This document shows, in pieces, positions 35,601 through 44,625 of a stretch of DNA of 64,000 nucleotides. The stretch covers positions 62,001-126,000 of the forward strand of contig BDSL01000132.1 of NCBI GenBank assembly GCA_003116995.1, in the 5' to 3' direction. The notes beneath the pieces were generated by a model. The model was not told the origin of the DNA. It saw nothing but the letters and a program-made list of their open reading frames with translations, and searched no databases. Position numbers and translations under genes: made by a program. How positions within the stretch are numbered: the stretch's first letter is position 1; every line of letters starts with the position of its first letter. This DNA comes from Yamagishiella unicocca. Taxonomy: Eukaryota > Chlorophyta > Chlorophyceae > Chlamydomonadales > Volvocaceae.

Positions 35601-36727
35601 GTTCCGGAGCTGTGCGCGGTGCTGTCGGCCTGGGCTGCGCTTGGTTGGACGGTTGACGGGCGCACGCAGGCGCGAGTGCTGGAACGGTGGGTTGGCGGTT
35701 GGGGCGGTTGAGTGGGTTGGGGCGGTTGAGTGGGTTGGGACCCCGGGACATCTTGGGCCGGTGGCCCCGCGGGGAGGGGGGGCCGCACCGGGCAGCGGGG
35801 CACCGGATGCAGTGTGGGGTGTTGCGGGTACATGGTGGGGGGGCTGGCGCGCATGACGAAGGGGGCAACATCCAGGCCGCCGCCTCAGCGCAGCCCAGCG
35901 CGGTCGGTGGCGCCCAGCGCGGTCGGTGCCGCCCAGCCGCCCAGCGGCCCTGCGGTCCAGCCGCCCAGCGCGGTCGGTGCCGCCCAGCGGCCCTGCGGCA
36001 CCGACCGCGTCGCCGCCCGTCTCTCCTGCAGCAGCTGCCACCGCCAGGTTCTTCGGTGCTGCTGCTTGGGTCTTCTGCAGCCGACCTGACGGCTCTCGAC
36101 CGGGCAGCCGACCTGACGGCTCTCGACCGGGCAGCGGATCGGCCATGCCTTACGGCTGGCAGTTCCTGTACTCGCACCCGTCACCCCTATTCGCCCGTCT
36201 CACCCACCGTTTCCTACTCAGCTGGCTTCCTAGTCCATGGGCTTTCCTCACCCCGCTTCCCCACCATTTTCCTGCGTGCGTGTGTACCAAACGTGTGTAT
36301 CAAACGTGTGCACCAAACGTGTGCACCAAACGTTTCCTAATGGTTTTACATTTCAGTGCCGACCCACGGGTTTCCTCTCGTAACCCTTCCCCCCCTTGCG
36401 TGCCCTGGTCGCAGGCTGACGCCCGAGCTGCCCGGCCTGCCCAGCCACCGACTAGCGGCTCTGGCGGCCTCCCTGGAGTCCCTGGCGTGGCGCCTTCCTC
36501 CCGCATGGGCGGACTGGCTCGCCGAGTGCCGTACAGGAGCAGCTGAAGACGATGGCGCGGGCGCCGACGACGTCGCCGACGGCATCGCAGCTGGCGCACC
36601 AGCAGCTGGGCCTCTCGGGGCGATCAAGACGTCAGGGGGCTGGCGCGGGAACGGCGCCAACCGCCAACTGCCAACCGCCCGGCTGCCGCCTCCTCCAGAG
36701 GTTGACAGGCACCGAGTTGCGGCCTGA
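26678..36727 (+). CDS. Giant OPR-like helical-repeat protein, 5 exons
   Basis: Exons 26678-26878, 27598-28689, 29441-33166, 33798-35686 and 36415-36727 (TGA) join in phase to give 2,406 aa from an ATG. Introns of 631-751 bp are GT-AG. The N-terminus resembles an organelle transit peptide. Helical OPR-like units occur near residues 432-462 (ELAVLLAGQQ, HVAASLVVLARW), 593-635 (ARAVSNVTWALARLAPG), 711-727 (ELAVLLYGMTQLD), 748-770 (GLSVVLWALVQL), 812-830 (LVQVVWGLARLQPW), 904-929 (LRDLSQLSWAVGRL), 1627-1673 (DVAVASWAFLRLGWRPPPV), 2006-2043 and 2274-2342. Long Ala/Gly, Thr/Ala and polyGln (about 1548-1600) insertions separate them. OPR proteins bind organellar RNA; that role is inferred here. No RAP domain was seen. 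No TGTAA follows within about 800 bp, so a further exon is possible. The 27598 junction reads as both acceptor and donor. Confidence 0.6.
27290..27445 (+). repeat. Intronic tandem array of a tatgtcgcgtaaccggg motif
   Basis: Four or five imperfect copies, about 30 bp each, of ctatgtcgcgtaaccggg followed by tcttctcccc. It lies in intron 1 of the giant OPR-like gene, and single copies occur in other introns of the neighbouring gene pair. Confidence 0.8.
31365..31500 (+). repeat. Coding Thr/Ala minisatellite
   Basis: Repeats of gctactgctactgctgttgc and gctaccgcgactgctgca encode a Thr/Ala-rich tract in the giant OPR-like protein. The units are multiples of three and the frame stays open. Confidence 0.8.
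32785..32925 (+). repeat. Coding CAG/CAA repeat (polyGln)
   Basis: Dense cag and caa triplets encode long Gln runs with a few Lys, Glu, His and Phe interruptions, just before the helical segment that ends exon 3. Confidence 0.9.
33477..33541 (+). repeat. (GGGGT)13 pentamer array in an intron
   Basis: Thirteen uninterrupted copies of ggggt in the intron 33,167-33,797 of the giant OPR-like gene, on the sense strand. It is G-quadruplex capable in the pre-mRNA. Confidence 0.97.
33960..34092 (+). repeat. Coding 18-bp minisatellite
   Basis: About six copies of gccggtgctggtgctact, encoding AGAGAT or AGAGAI repeats in exon 4. A second Ala/Gly array (gctgccgctggtgctggc) lies at about 35,335-35,400. 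Confidence 0.9.
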
Positions 36728-37609
36728 CGGCCCGGCCCGACGGCCCGGCCCGACGCCGATGAAGGGCTTCCCTGGAGCACTCGCCTGGGTGCCTTGGTGC
36801 TCAGGTGCATGGTGGCCTGGAGCACCTGTCGGGGTACCGGGCTGCCTGGAACACGTGCCTAGTAGCCGGTGCAAAACACCTGAGAAGAGCGGACAACAGA
36901 CGGGCGCTGGCTGGGGGCCTGTCTGGTGAAGTGAATATGGGTGCTCAATGCGTGTGTTGGTTTGCTGCGCGCGTGTGCGCACTCGTTAATCCCGCATCGC
37001 CAGCACAGCTCAGCTCACAGCACCGGGCCTCGCCTCGCCTCGCTGCCAGACGTCAGTGGCACAGTATTTAGTTTTGGTAGGCTCTAGGGAGGGCAGGTCC
37101 TGCTGCCGCTGGCGAGCGTCGCGGGGCAGGGCTGTGAGCTGGTATCCTTCTCCGCACTGGGGTTGTGGTGGCTGGGAGGTGCGCCGCTACTTGCGCGGGG
37201 ACTCCTCCCCGCATGGAGCTATCCCGGTCTGGTGGTGGGAGTGTTGCAGGAACGTGCAGCGACGAGGTTGCGAGGTGGTTCACCGCCAAGCCCGCCAATA
37301 GGCGTCCCAGTACCGGGGCTGGGAGGAGTTAGCGATCCGTTATCAGGCGCAGAACGTGGGAAGGAGGCATCCACCTCATCCGGAGCAGTGGTTAGCAGTT
37401 GGGGGTTGGGGGTTGGGAGCTCGACGTGTAGTGTACGGTATGAAAGGAAGGAGCTCCTGGACGGGGCGGAGCGGTCAGCTGTGTTGCCGAGCGAGGGTAG
37501 TGGTCGACATTGCCGACATAGATGTCCATGGTGGTCAATTGCTCCCTAGGGAGCTCCTCATAAACCTCTCGGGAGTCCTAATCCTGTATCGTTTCTGTGA
37601 GTCCGCCCC
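36728..37609. other. No gene recognised
   Basis: GC-rich sequence downstream of the giant gene's stop, with short repeats of ggtgc and cctggagcac. It could hold the 3' UTR. Confidence 0.4.
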
Positions 37610-37800
37610 GCCTTTTTCCGCTTGCCACCTAGTCGTTTCCGTAGCGCCATACTCTGGCTGCAGTCAACGTTGTCTATCACTACGCCTCCGCAGCGCCTCC
37701 GCTCCTTCTCCTTGCCGCGCCGCGCCGCTGGACCATCACCGTCGCCACCCTCGGTTTGTCGGCCGTGGATTCGCGGATTCTCTTATAAACCCCCACCGGA
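37610..37800 (+). repeat. Dispersed repeat family D4, copy 2
   Basis: See copy 1 at 21,600-21,800; the best-conserved block is cgtggattcgcggatt at the right end of both. Confidence 0.55.
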
Positions 37801-38798
37801 CAAAGAGCTAATTATGAAAGGCGTTTCCTACGTTTCCTCGTTTCCCTGTGGTTTCCCTCCTCGGTTACTACTGTCGTCGCCATGGCAGCTTGACCGGGAC
37901 TCGTCCTTAGGCCTTGGGTACTTCAGCCAAGCTCAACAGCACGCAGACATACACGAGTACAGTCCTAGGCTGTACTTCTCTCTATGAGCCCACACATGGG
38001 TCTCCTCTCCATCCCTAAGGAGCCCAACGTAGACGCCCATCACCGCGCTAACTGTTGCTACTACCTGCGTCTCTTTCCTGCGTCTGTACTACTACCTGGG
38101 TCTCTTTCAGTGTCAGACGATGCGATCGATGGCTCTAGCTTATGGTCTGGGGCCCACTGTCCAGGTCCGTGTCTCTGGAGCGGAACTGGAACCACGACTA
38201 GTGCCCGCGAATCGGCTATGCCGGTGCTCGGGTGCCCTCCATGAGACCATGTGCTACTCCGAGACCCGATCTACACTCGATGGCTCGATCATAACATCTG
38301 TCACGCCCCAACGCCGGCACGTACGTTTCACCGGCATTGGTTCCGGCAGGTTCCGGAGCCAGGGCATTTGCGTCTCCGCTTGTATGTTGTTGCCGTAACT
38401 ACAGCGCCTCTGTTGCTGTTAGGATTGATTGGTCATGGATTCGGTTTCTACTCGTTTCGACAGCGATAGGGACACGTGTGAATCTCGCGATTCAGGTCGG
38501 GCGCAGAGCCCTTCTAACCAAATCCGTTGGTGCCGCAGAGTACTTAGCGGAAACACGCCTTATTCCTCGGCGTGGTTCTTCTGCTTGGTTGTCTTGGTTG
38601 TGGGGCAGGTGAAGACCGCTGTGGGGCATGACACATTCATGAACCCCTATGCCACCGCTTGGTCTCCCCTTAGCCGCCCCACCACCCCCACCACTGCCTT
38701 TGCCTCCAGTCTGGGTAGATGCACAGGGCCCAGTGAACCCAATGAAGGGGATATGGGGTGTTTGAAGAGCTGTACCTGCATTCCCTGATGGTTCCTAG
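37801..38798. other. Degenerate repeat-derived sequence
   Basis: Includes a D3 copy (38,101-38,160) and frames broken by stops; no gene recognised. Confidence 0.4.
38101..38160 (+). repeat. Dispersed repeat family D3, copy 2
   Basis: tctctttcagtgtcag, cgatgcg and tatggtctgg with cccactgt match the copies at 6,761 and 40,194. Confidence 0.55.
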
Positions 38799-38812
38799 CG
38801 AAAACAAAATAT
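38799..38812 (-). terminator. RNA polymerase III T-run after the tRNA pair
   Basis: On the minus strand the sequence just after tRNA-Ala reads tatattttgttttcgc, with two T4 runs within 20 nt of the 3' end. Confidence 0.7.
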
Positions 38813-38814
38813 AT

Positions 38815-38911
38815 TGGAGTCGGAGGGCATTGATCCCCCTACCTCCCGCAAGTTCTGCGGCACTTAGCTTCGCATGCTAAGCGGGCGCTCTACCATTTGA
38901 GCTACGACCCC
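38815..38911 (-). tRNA. tRNA-Ala(AGC), intron-containing
   Basis: 97 nt on the minus strand: 7-bp acceptor stem (GGGGTCG with CGACTCC, one G-U pair), discriminator A, D arm TAGCTCAAATGGTAGAGC, anticodon loop TTAGCAT and a T arm with A54. The anticodon 3' stem is completed only if a 24-nt intron (38,851-38,874) after position 37 is removed, which leaves a standard 73-nt tRNA. Confidence 0.93.
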
Positions 38912-38923
38912 AATGCCTTACCG

Positions 38924-38996
38924 CGCTCGATGACGGGGTCGAACCGTCGACCTTACGGTTAACAGCCGTACGCTCTACCGACTGAGCTAACCGAGC
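38924..38996 (-). tRNA. tRNA-Asn(GTT)
   Basis: 73 nt on the minus strand: acceptor GCTCGGT with ATCGAGC, discriminator G, D arm TAGCTCAGTCGGTAGAGC, anticodon loop CTGTTAA with GTT, T loop TTCGACC. It has no intron. It ends 12 bp before tRNA-Ala with no T-run between them. Confidence 0.95.
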
Positions 38997-39120
38997 CTTA
39001 CTCGGGACTGCCGTACACGTACGACTAGTATCGTCTGTACGGAAATGTTGATGTTAACCTTGGCTAAGGCTTGGATTCTTCGCGCAAACGGCGACGCGAA
39101 TGGGGCCGACGCGGTGGCGT

Positions 39121-39250
39121 CTAGGGGCGTCTAGGGGCGTCTAGGGGCGTCTAGGGGCGTCTAGGGGTGTCTAGGGGTGTCTAAGGGTGTCTAGGGGCGT
39201 CTAGGGGTGTCTAGGGGCGTCTAGGGGTGTCTAGGGGCGTCTAGGGGCGT
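39121..39250. repeat. 10-bp minisatellite (ctaggggcgt)13
   Basis: Thirteen contiguous 10-bp units; variants are ctaggggtgt and one ctaagggtgt. The phase never slips. Confidence 0.97.
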
Positions 39251-39493
39251 CCGTCTGGGGGAGTACGGCTCCTGTCCCACCACCCTCACCCTGACGCGGG
39301 GAACAGGGCCAGGCCTCAGGGGGACTCCACACGATTTAACAAGAGCGGAACGCCATTTACTGTGTCGTGCGCAAGTGACCGCTCTCCTGGCATTCTAGTC
39401 TTGCCGCCCTGGGCTCTGGGCAGGTGCGGCGGTGTGGGTCTTACGGCTGGCCCCGGTCGGGCGTCTGCCTCGGCTCTCAGCTGCTGTCATGTA

Positions 39494-40110
39494 GGTGTGG
39501 TGGAGCTGTTTCTTGTTGACCCAGTCGGTGGGGCGTGATCCAGGATCCATGGCCCATTCGGTGAGTGTCGCAGCTTGGCCATCAACCCCATTTTACTACC
39601 GGTATCATGAGGTCGGTTTGTCAATGGACTCGAGGCAGGTCTTGCCTTTCGGTTTCCAGCAGTCAAAATCAAGTACAGCGACACGCCCCCATCCACGGGC
39701 CCCTGTCCCGCGGTTGCAGGACCCGAAAGCCGGATGCATGCACCCCCCGCACGTAGGTGCTGTGGCCTGTAGTCCACGGAGGCCGACGCACACTGGGAGC
39801 AGCCATTGCCAGCGCAAAACGCAGGGCCCAACCAGTCCAGCGCGCCCGCACACGCTCCTCGAGCGCAAGGGCTCCGAAGTCCCCTGCATGGTGGGTGCCC
39901 TGACGGAAGCCGCCGAGGTACGCCTGTAGCCCGGCGCTCCCGAGCAGCTGGGATGAAATCCGGGTCAATGAGCGGTGCCGCTGCCCGCTCTAGTAGCCCA
40001 TTTAAGACGGTGTCTGGGGGCAGCCCCCCGTGCTCCATGTGCCGCGTGATACGGTGCATCTCATATGCTTCCACCGACTTGACCCAAAACCTACAGACCA
40101 AAACCTACTG
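39494..40110 (-). pseudogene. Possible decayed element ORF, frameshifted
   Basis: One minus-strand frame reads YEMHRITRHMEHGGLPPDTV and then LLERAAAPLIDPDF; from about 39,960 the protein-like reading moves to another frame (LQAYLGGFRQ, DFGALALEERVRARWTGWAL). The change of frame suggests a broken gene, perhaps from a mobile element. No family is recognised, and this could be chance in GC-rich DNA. Confidence 0.3.
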
Positions 40111-40193
40111 ACGCAGCTTGCAACCTTCAGGCGATATGCCCGACTCTTGGTCTGGAACCCACTGTAACCGTTACAATAACCTCTGCTTTCCTT

Positions 40194-40268
40194 GTCTTTT
40201 TCAGTGTCAGGCGATGCGCCCGATGGCTCTACCTTTTAAGGCCTGGAGCCCACTGTAACGATTACAAC
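40194..40268 (+). repeat. Dispersed repeat family D3, copy 3
   Basis: cagtgtcaggcgatgcgccc, then gatggctctacctttt, then cccactgtaacgattaca. A partial extra copy of the tcttggtctgg...cactgtaaccgttaca end precedes it at about 40,144-40,175. Confidence 0.6.
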
Positions 40269-40606
40269 AACCTTGATGTTGCGGCCCCCCAACCCATCAC
40301 CGGGGTCACTCTGATGCCCGTAAACGTCGAATCAGGAGCGTTGCCCAATTGCGCGATCTTCAGCCCTCCCACTGCGCGAAGGCTAGGCCTCACGACGCTT
40401 ACTGGCAACAGCTCAAACTGACCCAAATGGAGAAGCACTCCCCAAACCACCGTTTCGGGATCTGTTTTTTCTAATTATTACTACTACCGATGGCTGTATC
40501 TTATGTTCCCCTAGCACCTCAAGACGCGGGAAGGAGGCATCCACCAATTAATATTGGCACAGAAGGCCTGATGGGACAGCTGGCTGGGTACGCTGCCGCC
40601 CCGCGT
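40269..40606. other. No gene recognised, left flank of the tandem array
   Basis: No exon or RNA gene seen. The similarity to the 3-kb units begins at about 40,607. Confidence 0.5.
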
Positions 40607-41478
40607 CGTGTCGTATCGCAGCGTACCAGGGTTCGACACAGCGCTGAGCGAAATGCCTCACAGCAACGTCCCCGAACACGTCCGAGGAGGTACCCTAAGC
40701 TACAGACAGGCCTTATCTACACCAGCCCTAGGTAGCCAACCCGTACGACAGCGGATACCAGAGCGCGACGTTCACTGTCAGCACGTTAGTCATTAAGGAA
40801 AGGTCCACCACGGGTGGCTGGGTCGTACCGCAGTGGCCTTCCGCGCAACCCGCCATCGACGACATGCGATGGCCATTAAGCCCCAGACACACACACGCGG
40901 GTTAAGCCAGCATACCCATAATGCGAAATACTGCAGTCCCGGTTTGCGCCGTTGCACCGACTGGAGTGCAGCGCTAGCTAGCTAGCTACCTGCGGTCCTT
41001 CAAGGCCCTTGCAAGATCCATAGACAGCTACAGGTGAAAACGGAGCCGAGGGGGTTGACTGCTCAGGACGTCGCTGCCGCTGATGAGAAAGTGAAACCCA
41101 CAGACGTCGCCGCTGCGGAGGTGCCACCGCCGCCTGGCGCCTGGACTCCGCGGCTGCGGTCGTGGCTGTCCACCCGGGAACGACAAATCCAGCCTGCCTC
41201 TCCGTGTACTCCGAGACCATAAAACATAGCGGCTCACAGCTAAGACTGATCACCCTGTGATGGTTGATGCCTGTCCGGTCTTGTCAGGAGGCCGGCACCG
41301 CGCCTAACCCTCTGGCAAATAGTGCAACCTTGTGGTAGACAGCGCCGGCTCGCCAACCCGCACGTCAGAGACCGGAGGGAGCACTCGTATCAGTAATCCG
41401 AGGCGAAGGATGCGCCTACTGCCTCCTCCAAAGTGTGCAGCGTGCTGATGACGTCCGTATCCAGTCCTTGTAGTTAGA

Positions 41479-41551
41479 CGCCCAATGTGGGGCTCGAACC
41501 CACGACCACAAGGTTAAGAGCCTTGCGCTCTACCGACTGAGCTAACCGGGC
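41479..41551 (-). tRNA. tRNA-Lys(CTT), unit 1
   Basis: 73 nt: acceptor GCCCGGT with ATTGGGC, discriminator G, D arm TAGCTCAGTCGGTAGAGC, anticodon loop CTCTTAA, T loop TTCGAGC. It lacks the downstream T-rich tract present in units 2-5 because unit 1 has a 45-bp gap there. Confidence 0.93.
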
Positions 41552-43010
41552 CACTCCTGAACAACAGGGCTGGCGCCAGCTCCTGGCGGCCCCTCGGAGG
41601 CCAGCAGGCCCGCAAGGTTCTGGGGAGGGGCGGGCGGGGCCGGGGAGGGAGCGAGAGTAGGGCCGGCGAACGAGCGAGAGTAGGGCGGGGGAGGGAGCGA
41701 GGGTAGGGCCGGTGAGCGAGCGAGGGGACGTAGGGGGAGGAAGCGAGGGTAGGACCAGGAGAGGAGCAAGTTGGGCATGGTAGGCAGAGAGGGTAGGGCA
41801 GGGGAGGGCGTGGGGCCAGAGAGGGAGCAAGCTGGGTCGCGGAGGGAGCGAGAGGAGGGCCGGGGGAGTGGAGCGCTCGGTGTGGCGCTGGATACTGAAA
41901 GGCTACACCCGCCCGAGTCCCGTCCTTCCTTCGATAAATGTGGGGTGGGGAAGACGGGGTGGGGGAGAGGCAGCAAACGGACCGAGCAGACACCAGTACT
42001 CGTCCAACCCACATCCTCTTCCCCTTCATGCACAACCGCCGCTCGCGACCCTCCCTGCCGCCGCACCTGCTGCCTTCGCCAGCCGCCACAGTCGCAGCAG
42101 GTTCTTCCCGCCAGGATTAATACCTGAGCGGCCACCTGAACCTCGCCCGGGGCTCCAGCCACACCATCATCATCTCACGCGGCCAGCTGCCGCCAGCCTT
42201 CCGTCGCTTCAGCCTCTTTGAGCCCTCCTGCCAGCCCCGCCGTCCCGATCGTCCGTCCAAACCACGTGGCTGCAGTGTACAGCAGCAAAGGATCGTGCTC
42301 AACTGCTCTTCACTGTACGCGGTCAGAGGACGCGGCGAAGATGGGGATGGAAGAGATAATTCGGAGGACGGAAGAAGGGAGGCAGCGGGGAGGAACACGG
42401 ATTGGGACCAGGGCTGAGTGGGAGCCGTGGTGACCGTGGCGCACCTACGACAGCCGCGGAGTTGGAAACGCTGGAATGTGACGTGGTACTCTTGAGCAGA
42501 CACAAACTTGTTCGCAGCGAACAGTTGGGCTGGGCGCCCCTGAGGCAACACAACGATTGCGCTCAGCGACCTGCAGGCCTCTCGGCCATCGATTGTCCGT
42601 AGCTCCTACGATAAATCTAAACGTGAATGCAATCCAGGTTCTGGACACGCCTGGCGTATGCTTCTCTTCCTGCCAGTCATCGGTTTCACCCACTTGCCTC
42701 TCATACCGGTAGTCGCCCGGCCATTTGCTAACCATATTCCCATATGCATAGTACAATAAGAATCCTTCCGTTAGTACGTCGTGGGGAGCCAGCGCGTCGC
42801 CCCAAAAGGAAGGCGGTAGCTTCGTTGTCCTTGGCGCTGTATGCCATAGCTAAGAACATGGAACCAACACGGCAAGTTTGATGCACTTAGGACGTTAGGA
42901 GTGGTCAGCAGATGCTGGGCGTGCGGCGCATTTAATCCTCGTGCTGTGGCAGTACAAGCCTCCGAAGGGTGGATCCTGGAGGTCAGTCCAGCAAGTCCAG
43001 CGTGATTTTA

Positions 43011-43078
43011 CAACCTATCAGAGACAAGGTTGATCCTGGAATGGGTGCGCTCTGGTAGGTTGCACCCAACCTTGTCTC
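43011..43078. repeat. Foldback segment in unit 1 (orientation 1)
   Basis: caacctatcagag (43,011) pairs with ctctggtaggttg (43,050), and gagacaaggttg (43,021) pairs with caaccttgtctc (43,067), making nested inverted repeats. The same form is in units 2 (46,085) and 3 (49,159). Units 4 and 5 carry the core 26 bp inverted. Confidence 0.9.
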
Positions 43079-44506
43079 TCCCTCTTTTACGCCGACAGCA
43101 CGAAAGGGTAGTTTGACGCTTGTCCCAGACTCGACTTAAGTATCGGGCTACCGCCAATGGTGGGGCATCCAACATGATCGACCGCATACGTCCACCCCTA
43201 AGTCACAATGAGTACTCAAACTCCCGACGAATGTCGGCGTACTTGGTGCTTTCCATACAAACGTGCAGCTCGTCCTCCACAGCGCTGCTTTCAGCACAGC
43301 ACCTAACAGTTACTACTACCTACAGCGTCGCTAGCTCAGACCTGGCTCGCCCCTGGGGTCCCAGCATCCGAGCCTAAACCTCATGAGGGTCTAGTGCATC
43401 CGCGAGGCATAATCCCATTAGCATGCTGGAGCCATACAACCGGCTCCCCACCCTCATGGGCTAATCCCATCCATTGATGGTAACACCAGGCCTTGACCCC
43501 CAGTCGATTCACTGTAAGAGCTCGGAAAAACTGTAACGGAGGGGCTAAGCCACCGGACATCCAGCCAATCGGCGAACCTAACAAGCGGCCGTCCTGTGTC
43601 GTACCTCAGCGTACCAGGGTTCGACACAGCGCTGAGCGAAAGGCCTCACCGCAACGTCCCCGAACACGTCCGAGGAAGTACCCTAAGCTACAGACAGGCC
43701 TTATCTACACCAGCCCTAGGTAGCCAACCCGTACGACAGCGGATACCAGAGCGCGACGTTCACTGTCAGCACGTTAGTCATTAAGGAAAGGTCCACCACG
43801 GGTGGCTGGGTCGTACCGCAGTGGCCTTCCGCGCAACCCGCCATCGACAACATGCGATGGCCATTAAGCCCCAGACACACACACGCGGGTTAAGCCAGCA
43901 TACCCATAATGCGAAATACTGCAGTCCCGGTTTGCGCCGTTGCACCGACTGGAGTGCAGCGCTAGCTAGCTAGCTACCTGCGGTCCTTCAAGGCCCTTGC
44001 AAGATCCATAGACAGCTACAGGTGAAAACGGAGCCAAGCGGGTTGACTGCTCAGGACGTCGCTGCCGCTGATGAGAAAGTGAAACCCACAGACGTCGCCG
44101 CTGCGGAGGTGCCACCGCCGCCTGGCGCCTGGACTGCGCGGCTGCGGTCGTGGCTGTCCACTCGGGAACGACAAATCCAAACCGCCGTACCCAGCCAGCC
44201 GCCTCGCAGCCTGCCTCCTGCCTGCCTCCCCGTGTACTCCGAGACCATAAAACATAGCTGCTCACAGCTAAGACTGGTCACCCTGTGATGGTTGATGCCT
44301 GTCCGGTCTTGTCAGGAGGCCGGCACCGCGCCTAACCCTCTGGCAAATAGTGCAACCTTGTGGTAGACAGCGCCGCCTCGCCAACCCGCACGTCAGAGAC
44401 CGGAGGGAGCACTCGTATCAGTAATCCGAGGCGAAGGATGCGCCTACTGCCTCCTCCAAAGTGTGCAGCGTGCTGATGACGTCCGACAGGCTGCCCCCAA
44501 TGTGTC

Positions 44507-44517
44507 AAAGAAAAGAA
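44507..44517 (-). terminator. T-rich tract downstream of tRNA-Lys, unit 2
   Basis: On the minus strand, ttcttttcttt lies about 36-46 nt past the tRNA 3' end. It recurs in units 3-5 and is a plausible Pol III stop. Unit 1 lacks it. Confidence 0.4.
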
Positions 44518-44552
44518 CAAACCGATTTGCGTATCCAGTCCTTGTAGTTAGA

Positions 44553-44625
44553 CGCCCAATGTGGGGCTCGAACCCACGACCACAAGGTTAAGAGCCTTGC
44601 GCTCTACCGACTGAGCTAACCGGGC
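44553..44625 (-). tRNA. tRNA-Lys(CTT), unit 2
   Basis: Identical in sequence to the unit 1 gene. Confidence 0.95.

Larger units (their letters stand above)
40607..43570 (+). repeat. Tandem array unit 1 (left-edge variant)
   Basis: First unit of the 3-kb array. It lacks about 45 bp between the gatgacgtcc and gtatccagtcc landmarks and about 27 bp in the cctgcctccc region found in units 2-5. It shares the latter short form, and ccgaggggg instead of ccaagcggg, with the right-edge unit 6. It contains one tRNA-Lys gene. The many long frames in all units are C/G-rich chance frames, with no codon-position bias in the differences between copies. Confidence 0.93.

Noticed and set aside
41080..41112. 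Hammerhead-ribozyme-like core (ctgatgag ... gaaac ... gtc) in every array unit
   Set aside because: The core words are present, but helix II would have at most one base pair and the flanks do not form helices I and III, so it cannot fold as a hammerhead.
41474..42162. Long minus-strand frames of 118-206 codons repeated in each array unit
   Set aside because: They overlap each other and the tRNA-Lys gene, are Pro/Ser/Leu-rich translations of G-rich subrepeats, and differences between units do not favour third codon positions.
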